The notes under the pieces were generated by a model. The model was not told the DNA's origin. It saw only the letters and a list, made by a program, of their open reading frames with translations, and ran no database searches. The position numbers and the translations under genes were made by a program. Positions 1 through 11,639 of a DNA stretch of 64,000 nucleotides are shown one piece after another. Each line of letters starts with the position of its first letter. Position 1 is the stretch's first letter. This DNA is from Reticulascus tulasneorum (Eukaryota > Ascomycota > Sordariomycetes > Glomerellales > Reticulascaceae), in contig LSAX01000004.1 in assembly GCA_001557505.1 (NCBI GenBank), positions 3,162,001 to 3,226,000 on the forward strand, written 5' to 3'.

Positions 1-1250
1 CCCGAAACACCAGGCGATTTATAAAAGCCATTTGCGTAAGGGGAGGCCGTGATAACGACATTATTGTTAGAGGCCGTGGAGAGGAGTAGTTTTGTGAGAG
101 ACGGAGCTGGGTTGAAGTAGCCAGCAGTGAAAGTCCATGACGATCCCGCATACTCCGCTGCGGCTAGAGTCTTAAGAACATGGGTGATCGCGGGCAGTTC
201 GGTAGAGGTATCCGGGTTCATGAGTTGCGATGTTTGCGCGAGCATGTATACTCTGGTGTCCTTTCCAGCTTCCTCCGATGTTAACCTATGAGGTGATATT
301 AAAGTATTTAGAGTAGAAGTTGTGTGACTGATGAACTGTTTCGGGTCGTCCAGTGGGGATGGAACTCCATTCGATCCAGGCCATTCCAACCTAAACCCAG
401 CGGGTTCATCTGAAGGCTCGACGAGAAAACTGAAAGATGAAACACCTTGGTGAATCCTCCAGAAGTAGTCCGTGACGTCCTTCGACGAGAACATGTGGTA
501 TCTATCCTGTCGGTTGCTGAAGTAGTCCGAGGAGAGATTCGCTCCTGAAAGAATGATCTCGTCGTCGATCCCATATATCTTCATATGCTGCAAGCCCCAT
601 CCCTCGTTTATTCTCTTGGGGATGTAATTCTTCCTCAATCCTGTCAAATTCGGGGTATGGTACATGCGGATCTCCACCCTATCGGGCCCGAACTCGGCAA
701 TTAGCGGTGTCAGAAGTGAAGCGCATGATGGGTCCGGAGCTTCTCGGGTTCCTCGTAATGCATCGGTTAGGATGCTGAGCTTCAGCTGCGGGTTCTTTCG
801 TAGAGCCGCTTGGAGAGTCTCGAGCTGAGATGGATTAGACAAGCGATTGCGAGCCAATTGGCGAGGAACATACCAACTCCGTTTCCGTCTTCCCAATATA
901 CAAAGTCGACAAGAATATGCGACTTTCAGCCTTCCGTATTCGATCCTGGTCGAGCAGTTAGCTTCAGCACCTCCAATCAAAGACGACCTCGGCACCTTCA
1001 ACGTCTCGTAGAAGTCCGACGGGGATTTGAGGATTCGAATCTGTGACCCTTTGATGTTGAAGGACGGCGCAATCTTGTCCAACTCGCTGGCGAATGGCGC
1101 GAGCATCCCGACAGAGCTACCGGAGCTCGAGGAGGGTGTTGAGTTCGGTATGGAATATCTGCGGCATTGCGGTCGCGCGTAATGGAGGTTTGTCCGATGA
1201 AATGGAACTTTGAGCTTCGTAGAGCATCTATACACCGTCCTGACTATCAT
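1..1250 (-). CDS. pgs1: CDP-diacylglycerol-glycerol-3-phosphate 3-phosphatidyltransferase (PGP synthase), 3' end cut by window
   Basis: This enzyme makes phosphatidylglycerophosphate from CDP-diacylglycerol and glycerol-3-phosphate, the committed step to cardiolipin in mitochondria. I read three exons: 996-1250, 874-945 and 1-824, with 50 and 49 nt introns. Splicing joins FYETLK to DRIRKAESRIFLSTLYIGK and then to TELLETLQAALRKNP, the characteristic PGS1 order. The first phospholipase-D type HKD motif is visible as QHMKIYGIDD, followed by the family stretch SGANLSSDYFSNRQDRYHMF. The reading frame is open to the left edge, so the second HKD motif and C-terminus lie outside. The start at 1250 is chosen because a stop lies upstream in frame and the N-terminus is basic and Ser-rich, as expected for mitochondrial import. 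It is head-to-head with the complex I gene at 1485. Family identity is firm; exon borders are inferred. Confidence 0.93.
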   Translation of the reverse strand, partial: MIVRTVYRCSTKLKVPFHRTNLHYARPQCRRYSIPNSTPSSSSGSSVGMLAPFASELDKIAPSFNIKGSQIRILKSPSDFYETLKVPRSSLIGGAEANCSTRIEYGRLKVAYSCRLCILGRRKRSWYVPRQLARNRLSNPSQLETLQAALRKNPQLKLSILTDALRGTREAPDPSCASLLTPLIAEFGPDRVEIRMYHTPNLTGLRKNYIPKRINEGWGLQHMKIYGIDDEIILSGANLSSDYFSNRQDRYHMFSSKDVTDYFWRIHQGVSSFSFLVEPSDEPAGFRLEWPGSNGVPSPLDDPKQFISHTTSTLNTLISPHRLTSEEAGKDTRVYMLAQTSQLMNPDTSTELPAITHVLKTLAAAEYAGSSWTFTAGYFNPAPSLTKLLLSTASNNNVVITASPYANGFYKSPGVS

Positions 1251-1484
1251 ATCCACGAGTTTATAACTCAACCTGTGCAAAACTTAATGGACTGTCTCGC
1301 AATGGCTTCGGGGGTCTTGAAGCTCTGGGATCGTGCATGAGAGCTCCGTCATGGGAATGGAAAGTCGCGACTTCCGAAGATAATCCGACCCGGGAAGTAC
1401 CCTCGTACCCAAACCTCCATCCTCAATTCCTCGACCTCATCGCCGAAGTCACATCACCTCAAGGTCAATTGGCCAGCCGCAATC
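1251..1484. promoter_or_regulatory. Shared bidirectional promoter region of pgs1 and ndufa12
   Basis: Only 234 bp separate the two divergent start codons, so both 5' leaders and core promoters must lie here or overlap the opposite gene. I see no clear TATA box. The two products both act in the inner mitochondrial membrane. Co-regulation is an inference from spacing, not shown by a motif. Confidence 0.5.
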
Positions 1485-2114
1485 ATGTCAACCATCTCAA
1501 GAACGCTCAGCAACCTGCGGAAGGTTGGTATCAAGGTATGTATCCCCCGCAATACTTCTACCAGCCACGACTAACCCGCGACACACAGGATTACTTCCGC
1601 CAGCTACTGGTATGTCACGACCATCTCAAACAACCGAATACTTTCCTAACGGACATCTCACTTCACAGGTCATCAACGATACCAAATTCGGTCGCCTCGT
1701 AGGTGTAGACAGGGCTGGCAATAAATTCTACGAGAACCTGGAAGAACTCCCCCGTATGCCAATGCTCGGCCATTATCACGCAAGTCAGGATCTAACGAGA
1801 AGCAGTGCGGACAAGATGGGTGGACTTCAAGAAACACGACTATGACTCCGCGGAAGTTGAGCCAGGCTGGCACGCATGGTTGGGATATATGGTTGACAAG
1901 CCGCCGACGGAAGACGCACTCATGCAGAAGGCGAACCGAAAGTGGGTGAACACACAGTCGATTCCGAACTATACAGCTTCGAGAGCATCGTTCAAAACGT
2001 ACAGCACGTGGGTTTTTCCGATCACCAAAAGATACGGGAGAAATACTAACGCCTTCATATAGAACGAAACCGAAGCTGTATTCGTGGGATCCAAAAGCTG
2101 TGGAAAGACAATGA
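1485..2114 (+). CDS. ndufa12: NADH:ubiquinone oxidoreductase (complex I) NDUFA12/13.4-kDa-type subunit
   Basis: This is an accessory subunit of mitochondrial complex I on the matrix side. I read five exons: 1485-1535, 1589-1609, 1669-1753, 1806-2007 and 2063-2114, the second only 21 nt. Spliced, the protein runs MSTISRTLSNLRKVGIK, then DYFRQLL, then DTKFGRLVGVDRAGNKFYE, LPLRTRWVDF, the HAWLGYMVDKPPTE block and a C-terminus ending KLYSWDPKAVERQ. G-R-LVG-D--GN-YYE followed by RWV and a W-x-WL block is the family signature. All introns have GT-AG ends, and the third (1754-1805) restores the LPLRTRW reading, which confirms the splice. The length of about 136 residues fits the family. The gene is divergent from pgs1. 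Confidence 0.93.
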
Positions 2115-2884
2115 CGAGATGGCTGTGAGATGGGGAATTGTACATATGTCAAGGCTGTAGACACCCCACAATAAATCTTGTCTTTTATTTTTCATGCGCA
2201 TGAACTCAACGTGATAGCAGTAGTGGGACGAGCCTCAGGAAAGCTGCCAGCGGTTCCATGATGGCCTAGAAAAGATGCCCGAGATACTCGATGCAATAGA
2301 TGTACCTCAAGGTAAAGGAGTCAGGCTCAACTGCGGCAGTGTATGGCAGCACTACTTATAAGCTTGTCTCGAATGATTATCTCTAAGAACCGTACACATT
2401 TGAGCAGATTGAGCCCGAATCTCAGTTCCATTTGCAGAGCAAGTCCGATATTATCAACCAGTTCCCCAGCCCGACGCCTAGAAGACATGGACTAAATCCT
2501 CTCTGTCCCTTGTTTGCTTCTCGTCTCGTCGTGCTTCTATTTCTACTGCTTAATCTTACGGCATTCTTTTAAACGAGTCCTCATGTTTCCGAGGGTCACC
2601 GAGAGTATACGTTTCAAGCCGAAGAAGGCAACACTCGTTCAATTGATAGAGAAACAGACACTAAATCGCCATAAAAGGACTATATATCATCAGCAAGCAC
2701 AAGGCTAAATACTCATCTTTCAGTGCATCCTGCAGGGAACCAAACACACCAAAGCGGCCGGGATCTACAAATGCAACTAGCCCCAAGAATGATATATATG
2801 TCTAGAACCAAGTGCTCTTATGCAAATGCGTCTGACCGGAGTGATATGCAGAAGTTCTCTCTCCCTTTGTCCATCTCTCCTTCT
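2115..2884. other. Convergent intergenic region
   Basis: This stretch lies between the complex I gene and the transhydrogenase gene, which converge. It presumably holds both 3' UTRs. The short ORFs here have no start context, homology or codon signal I trust. I see no RNA gene or repeat. Confidence 0.6.
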
Positions 2885-5800
2885 CTAAGCTCGGGCTTCG
2901 ACAGCCGCTTTGATTGCTATAGACATCTTAGTTAGTATGATTCGGGCTTCCCGGGGCTTCGGGGAAACATACCGTCACAAGTTACTTTGGCATCTCCGAA
3001 CAACATACGAGTTCCGGGCATGTAGAACATAGGGTTAGGTACATCGGCTACCGTGATAGTTAGTATTGACTCAAGTCTTGTAAGCGATATATGACTCACC
3101 ATAGCCACTTGCTAGTCCTCTCTTCATTACGATAACTTGCTTGCTCTTCCAAGCATGCAAAACCGGCATTCCAGCAATGGCGCTACCAGGTTCAAGAGCA
3201 ATTGGATTGACCGTATCATTCGCACCAATGACAAGTGTGAGATCCGTCTCGGGGAAGTCATCGTTGATCTCGTCCATCTCCAGTACAATGTCGTATGGCA
3301 CACTCGCCTCGGCCAGGAGCACGTTGCACTGGCCAGGCATACGACCAGCAACGGGATGAATCGCAAATCTTACGTTAATGCCCTTTGCTCGTAACATACT
3401 AGTTATCTCGCTGATGGCATACTGAGCCTTCGCGACAGCCATACCGTAGCCGACAACTATGATGACGTTTTCTGCGTTTACTAGTGCTTCAGCGGTGTCT
3501 TCAACGTTCGTCTGTGTTATGGATCCTTCCATCTGCCGCTCTGCTGCTTGGGGAGTCGCCGATATACCACCGAAGAGAACGTTGACGAGTGACCGATTCA
3601 TGGCAACACACATCTGAGGAAGTCAGAAATCCATCGTGTCCTGTCGATTTGGGTGACACTTACGATATAGGAGAGAATGGAACCCGAAACACCAATCAGC
3701 GCACCAACTGTAGTTAGCAGTGGATTGTCAAGCATGAAGCCTTCTGCTACAAGAGCGAATCCGGAATAAGCATTCAGTACAGTAATGACGACGGCTGAGA
3801 ACGATTAGCATTCGTGTTTAGAGCCAATTTAAGTGGGAGTACCCACGCATGTCAGCTCCACCGATGGCTGCGGTAGTTGTGAAGCCTTTGGCAAAAGACA
3901 GGATTGTGTTGGCGCCGAGAGCGGCCGCTGCAATCATTGGTGATCCCGGAGCCAAGGTTACAAAGGCTCCCATGGTGGCGATGTTAGTCGCAAGCATGCC
4001 ACTATTCAGCAGATGTCTGCCAGGTAGATGAAGCGGCTTGGATGACATTCTGCCTGCCAGTTTCATGAAAGCCACGATTGAGCCTGTAAAGGTAATTCCA
4101 CCTAGAAACCATAGAGTTAGTCTTTCGCCCTCAAAGGGAGAAACTCAAGTAACGTACCAATGAGAACACCGAGATACCCAGTGACCAGATGCAAGGTCGA
4201 GATATCCTCGATGTGCCCCATGACACTACCAATACTAGTCAGGACAGCTGCCAAACCAACAACCGAGTGAAGAGCAGCGACAGTCTGGGGGAGATCGGTT
4301 GGAGTGATTCGCTTTCCAATGAGGAAACCTGTAGAAAACATGTCAATAAGTAGAGATTCCGCGTGAAGCCAGAGGGGCAACATACCGGCAATGCTACCAA
4401 GTGCCGCCAGACCACCAAATTGAGTCAAGACTTCCGGGGTGAACCCGCAAGCCAGCAAAGAAGCCAGGACGCCAGAACTTACACCAAGCATACCAAGCAT
4501 ATTTCCCATGCGCGCGGTTGCCTGAGATGCCAAGCTTGAAAGTGAGCTGATGCAGAGAACTGAGCTGACAAGATAACCAGCCTGAACCAGGCCGGCAGCC
4601 CCAGTCGCAGTAGCGGCAAGAAATCCTCCACCAAATACAACACCGGGGACTGCCCACATCCATGGGTACTCTGGAGGGTCCGTCGGCCTCCTAAACATAT
4701 CCAGCATTCGCTTGCTGATGACAAATCCACCAGATATATTGACGAAGGCGAGAAGAACCGAGAGAGCACCGAAAAGCTGAGGGATCGTCTGAGGAAGGTA
4801 ACCGCCACCCAGAATGAAGAAGCCACCAACACCGACCATCCCTGCAATACATTAGCTCTAATCCAAGAGCGGTTCGGTAAACTCACCTGAAATGGCATTG
4901 GTTACACTCATAAGTGGCGAATGAAGAGACGGCGCAACACCCCAGACGACTCGATAGCCGATCAGAGAGGCCAGGGCGAATGTGAAGGCGTTGCCCATGA
5001 ACAATGGTCCAGTCGCCGTACCCAAGGCTAGAGCCGTTCCCATTCCGGCAGTAACACCAACGACTTGTCGTGAAGTCTTCTGGAAAGGCGTGAGCGCAAC
5101 AACCTCTGGTGCCTTGAGGGTCGCTGGGGCTTGTGCTGGAGCGGGTGGAGGGGCTGGGCGAGGTGCAGGTGGCAAAACGTCTCCTTTCAGAGTCACAATT
5201 GAACCTCGAACAACCTCGTCAGTCAGATCGACACCAAATTCCTTGTCCTTTGGAGCCATGGAGAGCAAAAACTTGGTAATGTTGTTTGAGTACAATGTGG
5301 AGGATTGCGTTGGCAGCCTCGAAGGCAAGTCGGTATAACCTGACTGAGTTAGTACGATCGTCTAGTCCGGATCTCTACTGACCTACCGATAATCTTGACG
5401 TCTTTGTAGACGAACAGTTCGCCTGGTCTAGTCTTTTCGCAGTTTCCACCAGCCTCAGCAGCAAGATCAACAATTACCGATCCAGGCCTCATGAGTTCCA
5501 GCATCGACTTGGTAATGAGCTTTGGTGCGGGCCTTCCAGGGATCAGGGCGGTCGTGATGATAATGTCGACTTCGCGAGCCTGTTCAGTAAAAAGCTTCAT
5601 TTCAGCTTCAATGAATTCCTTTGACATTTCCTTGGCGTAACCACCAGCACCGGAGCCATCCTCTTTGAGATCCACCTCTATGAATTCGGCACCTAGGGAC
5701 TGGACCTGCTCCCGAGCAGCAGGGCGAGTATCGAAGCCTCGTACAATGGCACCGAGTCTCCTCGCCGTCGCAATTGCGCTGAGGCCAGCTACACCCGCAC

Positions 5801-6703
5801 CAATAACCAAGACTTTGCACGGTGGGATCTTGCCTGCAGCTGTGACTTGGCCGGTTAAGAACCGACCGAAGTTGTTCGACGCCTCAAGAACTGCTTTATA
5901 ACCGGCAATGTTGGCCATGGAGCTGAGAGCATCAAAGACCTGAGCCCTCGAAATTCGTGGGATCAAGTCCATGGCGAAGGAGGTGGCCTTCTGGGCCGCA
6001 AGCTTGTCAACAATGGCCTTGTTCTGGGCAGGCTGCAGAAAGGAGATGACCGTCTGATTCGCTTTCATGGTCTCTATTTCAGCAGGTATTGGGCTTCGGA
6101 CCTTCAACACAACGTCGGAGTCGCTCCACACGTTGGCGGGACCATCGACGAGGGTCGCGCCGGCGCTGTCGTATGCCTCATCGAGGAAGCCGGCCTCAGC
6201 CCCTGCTCCGCGCTCAACCAGCACCTTAGAAAAGCCCTTCTTAAGCAGCAGCGCGACATTTGTCGGTGTCAGGGCCACGCGCCGCTCGTTCTGGAAGATT
6301 TCCTTGGGCACGCCAACGGTGAGCTGGGAATAGGGCGTGGTAGGGGGGAGCACGACAGTAGAGTACGCCGCTTGGGCGACTGGGCCCGGCCCAGAGACGA
6401 CGGATGCATGGCGAACAAGCTGTAGAGGCTTTGAAACCGCGGGAACAATGGCAGTGGTCTGGCGACCTAGAGTGTTGTGCCATTGTCGCTGGCACGCGAC
6501 CACAACGCCAGGAATCGCGGGAGAGGCGTCTGACGCGGGGTTGTCAGCACCAACGGGGTGAATGATACAGGTTTGGTAGCTTGGGGAAGCTTCGACAACT
6601 TACTCAGTCGGTGTAACAACGATCGTGGCACAAGGCGTCCGGTCGCCCGAGGCGAGCAGAGGTTATGGGCCAGGGCCGGCCGCAGGATGGAGAGAGGCAT
6701 CAT
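2885..6703 (-). CDS. nnt: NAD(P) transhydrogenase, mitochondrial, single-chain
   Basis: This proton-pumping inner-membrane enzyme transfers hydride from NADH to NADP+ and supplies mitochondrial NADPH. I read ten exons: 6604-6703, 5387-6529, 4887-5339, 4386-4841, 4158-4328, 3847-4101, 3664-3794, 3100-3613, 2973-3047 and 2885-2916. They total 3330 nt (1109 aa), and every junction keeps frame. Domain order is a basic targeting peptide, the NAD-binding domain I ([18 protein letters not shown], then [22 protein letters not shown]), the membrane domain II in several hydrophobic helices, and the NADP-binding domain III ([43 protein letters not shown]) ending in GDAK and an Ala/Glu/Arg tail. An AP-rich linker sits before the membrane domain. 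A GTG codon at 6503 looks like a start but is internal; exon 1 supplies the ATG. Introns are 45-74 nt. Confidence 0.96.
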
Positions 6704-7775
6704 GGCAGGCTGCGAACAGACGGGCTATCGAGCCAGACCGACGAGGCACTGGTTATCATCTGTCACGCGACTGTCGTGGAATGACAGGATATCCTTTGAG
6801 ACGGAGATCGTGCTGTGAGCTCGAAATGGGTAGGTGGGAAAAAAGAAGTTAAGGTTCAGATTGGGATTGGAGCTGCGCAAACGAAGAACTCGCTGCCCTT
6901 GATCCAGGCTGCTCTCGCGGCTGTGTGACCCCTCCTCTCCAAGCGCAGGAACCCCTCGAACTGTCACAGAGGGTGTTCCAAAGGCCGCCAATTGAAGCAC
7001 ACCTAATGGTGCCAATAGTATGTACGTAGTGTCAAGGGTGGCCATGGCGCCGAGAGATGCCCATTCCTCCACGAATTGCCCCGCCCTCGAACCAAAATAA
7101 CCGGGATGAAGACCAGACCAGAGGCATGTGAACGGGCTGGGGGAACGCCGATGGTGACGGTTGAAGGGGGACCCGAACGCGGTCTTGGCTAAGTGTGGGG
7201 TGTGGGGTTAAAGCGCTAGAAGACATCCACTAATAATCGGCTGGGTTCGTCGATGAACCCCCCCCCGGCCCCCCGCTGTGACATCGATAGAGGAGTTTGA
7301 GGAGCCTGAAATGCGGAGAAGCTCCAAGCGGGAGTTCAAGAGACCAATGGCGCCACTGGGTACCACCCCCTGTATCCATTTGTCCAGGTCAAGGGTAATT
7401 GTTTCTGCTGTGCGTCTCTGCCGCGTCGAGGACCTGCGGGAGACATATTACGTCGACCTGCTTTATCGGGGTAGACGAGGGAGTCTGATCGGGTATTAAA
7501 TGTTGCACATGCTAGGTACGAGTCATGACAAAAGATACCATGGAGCTCACGGGTGCACATAAAGGCGTTCCCCGCAAGATTATGAGGGACTGACCAGTTA
7601 ACAATCCACATGGGCACGCCTGGGAATGGTAGCATTATTTGGACTGAAGTCATAGGTGGTGGCCTGAGACTCCCATGTGATCACATTGATTAGATCTGTT
7701 GATCTGTTGTCTTTTATTCCCATTTCCATCCGTGTCGACCGTGGAACGAACGCCTGCAGCAGCATATGTCCCTCG
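6704..7775. other. Intergenic region upstream of the transhydrogenase gene
   Basis: About 1.07 kb between two minus-strand genes. It should contain the transhydrogenase promoter and the 3' UTR of the Zn2Cys6 gene. A C-rich run lies at about 7260-7275. Short ORFs on both strands carry no recognisable domain. No RNA gene is seen. Confidence 0.55.
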
Positions 7776-10358
7776 TCAGAGAAACTGCGTGTTTTCGTCT
7801 TCCAGCATCCCCATCATCTGCTGATTACTCTGGAACCAATCCCCAAGCTGCGATCCATACCCCATCCACATCATCGAACTGCTCATACCACCCTGCGCGT
7901 TCTCGTTCAGCCACCCGCCCTCGCCGTCCGCGAGCGCTGCCGAACCCAGACCGCCGGCTGCGCCGTCACCCAACAGGATGCCCTGGTCCCCTGAGGCCCC
8001 CGGAATCCCGGCGGCCGGGAATCCCAACGCAGTAAGGTAGGTGTCGAATTGGTGCCCGGCATGTTGCTCCTTTTCCAGGCTTGTCGCGGTGCGGACTTCT
8101 ACGTACCTTCGTGCGACGTTGTACAGAACCTGGAACAGCCGGTAATGTCTTCCGGCAGCGTCGGTGAAAGAAGAGGCTGCCTGCATGAAGGTGATGAAAG
8201 ATTGAAGACGGTCGAGGTCGGCCGCGCTGGCTGTCTCGATGACGTGGCAGAATATGACGATGAAGGGAACGAACGGGGAGGACAGGATCGTCCTAGGAGT
8301 GCATCAGGTTAGACGTGGCTCCAACGAGGCAGAGTGAAGAAATTGGGGACAAAGTGTCTGCAAACAGTGGAGGATATCCTTACCAGTTGAGGTGTATGGC
8401 GAAAAAAGTTACGTCGCCCTCGCCCATCGCAGTGATGCAATCTTGGTGTCGCTCCAGTGTTGCCCTCGCTGCACTGATACAGTCCAGGCTAAACGTCGAC
8501 GTCGACTCGCTCGGACCAGGCACGGCGCGATATATAAGCGTTAATAGTGCAAGGCAGAACACTTCATCTGACATGACAACAAACGACATAATGTTGTCCT
8601 CTGTTGCCGTCGCAGCATGCTTCGCCTATAATTATTTAGTCCTCATTCAAGTGCTCCCTAGAGTACCTTAGGGTTTCACTCACACATCCTTCTCGCCCCT
8701 CGGCTATAATATCCTGTAGTTCCTGGGCTAGGGCTTGCGCTCGTTCCTGCCGAACACTCGCGGGTTGCGAGATAGCATCGTGGCTATAGAGCTGTTCGTA
8801 CGTGTTTCCTTGAACCCTGGAAATTTTTATCCAAAGACGGTAGTAATCGAAGAAAGTAAACTGTGATGAGCCGCTCCCAGGAGGTAATGATACAGTGATG
8901 TCGCAGTCCCGGATAGTTGAAGTTCGTCCGAGCTTGAGGGACAACCCTTTGTCAACTACATATATACCCCAAAAGAGAATAGCATTGTAGTGCCTTGGAT
9001 CGTTTGTGTTTTCTGTGGTGGAAGGCTTTCTGTGATAACCTAATGTTTGGCATATTTGTGATGCTGTAGATGCCAACGTCCACGCCAGAGATGGCCTCGC
9101 AAGTTCGACAACGTGGAAAGCCTCAACCTCATGTTAGCACATCCCTAGGATACTTTCCAAGACATAGACATCGTACACCTAGTAATAGCGCCAAGACAGT
9201 TTGTCTGGTCGCCGGTAGATGCAAAGGTAACCGGGAGAGCGACGTCTCAAGGTTCTCACGGCATAGATTGCCCAGTCTTGCATACTCTTCTCTCTCCGCC
9301 GCCTCCGGTGCGCATCTAACGTAATCCTCAAACACAAATTTGAGACCAGCATTGATAATTATAAACTCCAGGTCTGTGTAGTCGGGAGAAAAGTAAACCT
9401 TGAGGCAGAGATCCGAGAAGCCTTGCATTGGAAGAAACTCGTACACCCAAGTCAATCCTGTTTGCGAATTTTCTGCAGTGCCAGCAGTGAGCAGTGAAAA
9501 TCAGAGTGTGTAAATAGAATAAGCTCTTACCTTTAGCAAATCTCAGAGCTGATACGGCCTTTTGAATGGGCGGCATTTCCATACGACCGTTCTGGGAGCC
9601 TGGTTGGTTCTGCCGTGCATTAGGATAAGTCATCTCGTGCGATACTGGCTGATGATTCTGAGCCTCGACGATGTTACGGAGTGCAGCCAGTGTTTCGCTC
9701 ATCTCAAGATTGTAGTTCTTCAACGTGCCGTTACTCACGGCCTTGTCGACGAACTCATTTGCAAAGACAGACTGCGCTGTGATCGAGGCCTCTCCCTCGA
9801 CCAAAGCGCCCGTTGATGGCCCACTGCTAGGATTTATTGGAGTGGATACAGCTGGAGTTAATGGATTGGCTGGAGATGATGATGTCGTCTCCAATTGGGA
9901 ATTCGTTGATAGTTGCGCCTTGAGCTCTCCCAGCAGCTGCACAACCCCTTCTAACCTATGATCAATATGATCAATTTTCTTCTCACTAAAGAGTATCATA
10001 ATAAGTTCAGCCGCCTGATTCAAAACTAGTAAGATTGGAACCTAACTCACTATTGAGGCGTTATGAGTACCCGGGTTCGCTTCTCTCTGGGTCTTGCACT
10101 AGACGCGTGCCTGCAGTCGATTCCTGCATGTTGGCAGTTGGAGCATGGCGTCTCTCGGTCGCATCGAATCTGCAAGTGTGCTGCTCAGTTTCCCCATGTT
10201 CTCATGCTGGATCGACTAGATACCATACCTTACGGGAGCGGCATGGGTCACACTGCATTTCATCTTAGTGTGAGGTCGAAAGGGGGTTCGTCGGGTAGGC
10301 AACTCACCGCACGCCGGAGCTGGACCGGCAGTTCAACATCGTCTGCTTCAACGTCCAT
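7776..10358 (-). CDS. Zn2Cys6 fungal-specific transcription factor
   Basis: A Gal4-type binuclear zinc cluster regulator. I read eight exons: 10308-10358, 10229-10252, 10051-10169, 9531-9985, 9177-9472, 8684-9121, 8384-8625 and 7776-8292. They sum to 2142 nt (713 aa) with frame kept throughout. The zinc cluster spans three exons: ACDPCRSRK (second exon only 24 nt), then IRCDRETPCSNCQHAGIDC, giving all six cysteines. It is followed by a basic PREKRTRV linker and a YEKKIDHIDHRLEGVVQLL coiled-coil dimerisation helix. The middle and C-terminal part is the fungal-specific regulatory domain (AFHVVELARPSLAWTLAS, TASQICQTLGYHR, then RHYNAILFWGIYVVDKGLSL). The tail is Gly/Met/Gln-rich. The donor GT of the intron after LLLG (9176) is non-standard but gives the conserved continuation. 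Target genes cannot be told. It is neighbour to a secreted cysteine-rich protein gene on the same strand. Confidence 0.93.
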
Positions 10359-11046
10359 TGCTCCACTATTCAATCAGTGAGTGGAGAAGTACCTAACCCT
10401 TGAGAAATATGATAATGGCTACAGAGAAATGCAGGTTTTGCCAGGACTCAGAGGAGAAAAGTAGTCCGCGGCACCAAGGTGAGTCTTTCCTCGGGGTCCG
10501 CAAAACGCGGGCTCCGAGCGGATTACGATTCGCACCGCGTCCTTGGGGAAAATGAGCCATCGGCTCCTTTTGTTCACGCAAACAGCGTAATGAAACAGCC
10601 AGAATCTTCCAGGTAAGAACGGCAAACTTTGAGGACTATCAATCACCTAAAATCCAGCATTCTAAGATTATACAATTTCTATTTCGGCTAGCTCTCGGTA
10701 ATTGATAAGCTGGCTAGGTTGTGTTCGACGGAGCGCTTATGAGGTGGTGGCAGCCGGCATGCGTGCAGTTACCATCATTCATCTCAAAACATTCAAACTA
10801 CATCGAGCCGACTATCACCTAGTCTTGAAAGCCATGGTACATAGCTTGTATATTAAATGAGCATCACATACATCTGAAAGAGAGTCTGTGTTGATGTAAG
10901 GAATGTTCAAAGCTCAGGAGCTATCCTATCAACGAGTGAAAAACTCACACCCTTCATGAGGTGTTCATCACAACAGAACATCGCCATCAGGCGACGAGTT
11001 TTCAGAAATTAAACCATCACAGTATCACCATCGCGATCTTCCGTCT
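10359..11046. other. Intergenic region upstream of the Zn2Cys6 gene
   Basis: About 690 bp holding the factor's likely promoter and the 3' UTR of the secreted protein gene. I see only short, unconvincing ORFs and no repeats or RNA gene. Confidence 0.55.
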
Positions 11047-11639
11047 CTATCTGAGAAAAGTCGAGACGACTGGCGACTGGGGAGCTGGGGGAGCCGGCAC
11101 AGCGCCACATCCTGACGTACATGGAGAAGTGCAGCGCCCGATGTAGTCCGGAGCCTCATTCTTGCAGCTCACGCAGGGACAGAGTAGCTCGATCTGGCTC
11201 CCCCACTCTTGCTTAGAGTCGGCGTTGCAGATGCAGACAAAGAGTGACTCGGCAAGGCGGTCGATGGATGGGCGGTTGTCCTTGGCGATACCGCAGTCGG
11301 AACTCGTAGTGTTGCAGTATCCGTCCGAGAGGAGATTTGCGTCGTATCCTTGGAGATGTAAGCATGTGTCAAGGGAAAGGGAAGTTTTGGACACTTGTAT
11401 GGACCTTGGAATACAGCGAGAACCTTTCCACAGTAAGTGGCACCGCACTTGCAGCTTGGACCCGTTGGCGGTGCTGGAGCTGGCGCTCCTGAAGAGACAA
11501 CTGGTGAAGCTTCTGGCGGCGGCGCTGGAGGCGCTGGTGCCGGCGGCGGTGCTATGACGGTAACTGTTGAGGTGATGAGTTGGGCTGAAGCCCAGCTGCC
11601 GAGAGCAGCCAGGCCGAAAAGAGCGAAGCAAGTCTTCAT
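11047..11639 (-). CDS. Small secreted cysteine-rich protein, effector-like, unknown function
   Basis: I do not recognise a named family. Two exons (11405-11639 and 11047-11348) flank a 56 nt intron; the unspliced frame reads on into a false C-terminus. The protein is about 178 aa. Residues 1-19 are a clear signal peptide (MKTCFALFGLAALGSWASA). A Pro/Ala/Val-rich linker covers roughly residues 28-60. The rest is a compact domain with 13 cysteines: C-x-C-x4-YCG, GYDANLLSDGYC, SDC, FVCIC, LLCPCVSC, and RCTSPCTSGC. The end returns to a Pro-rich stretch. High cysteine content, small size and a signal peptide fit a fungal extracellular or effector-type protein; no toxic activity can be claimed. The odd cysteine count suggests one free thiol or a dimer. 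Confidence 0.85.

Noticed and set aside
5349..6503. GTG start at 6503 as N-terminus of the transhydrogenase
   Set aside because: A spliced upstream exon (6604-6703) supplies an ATG and a typical mitochondrial presequence in phase.
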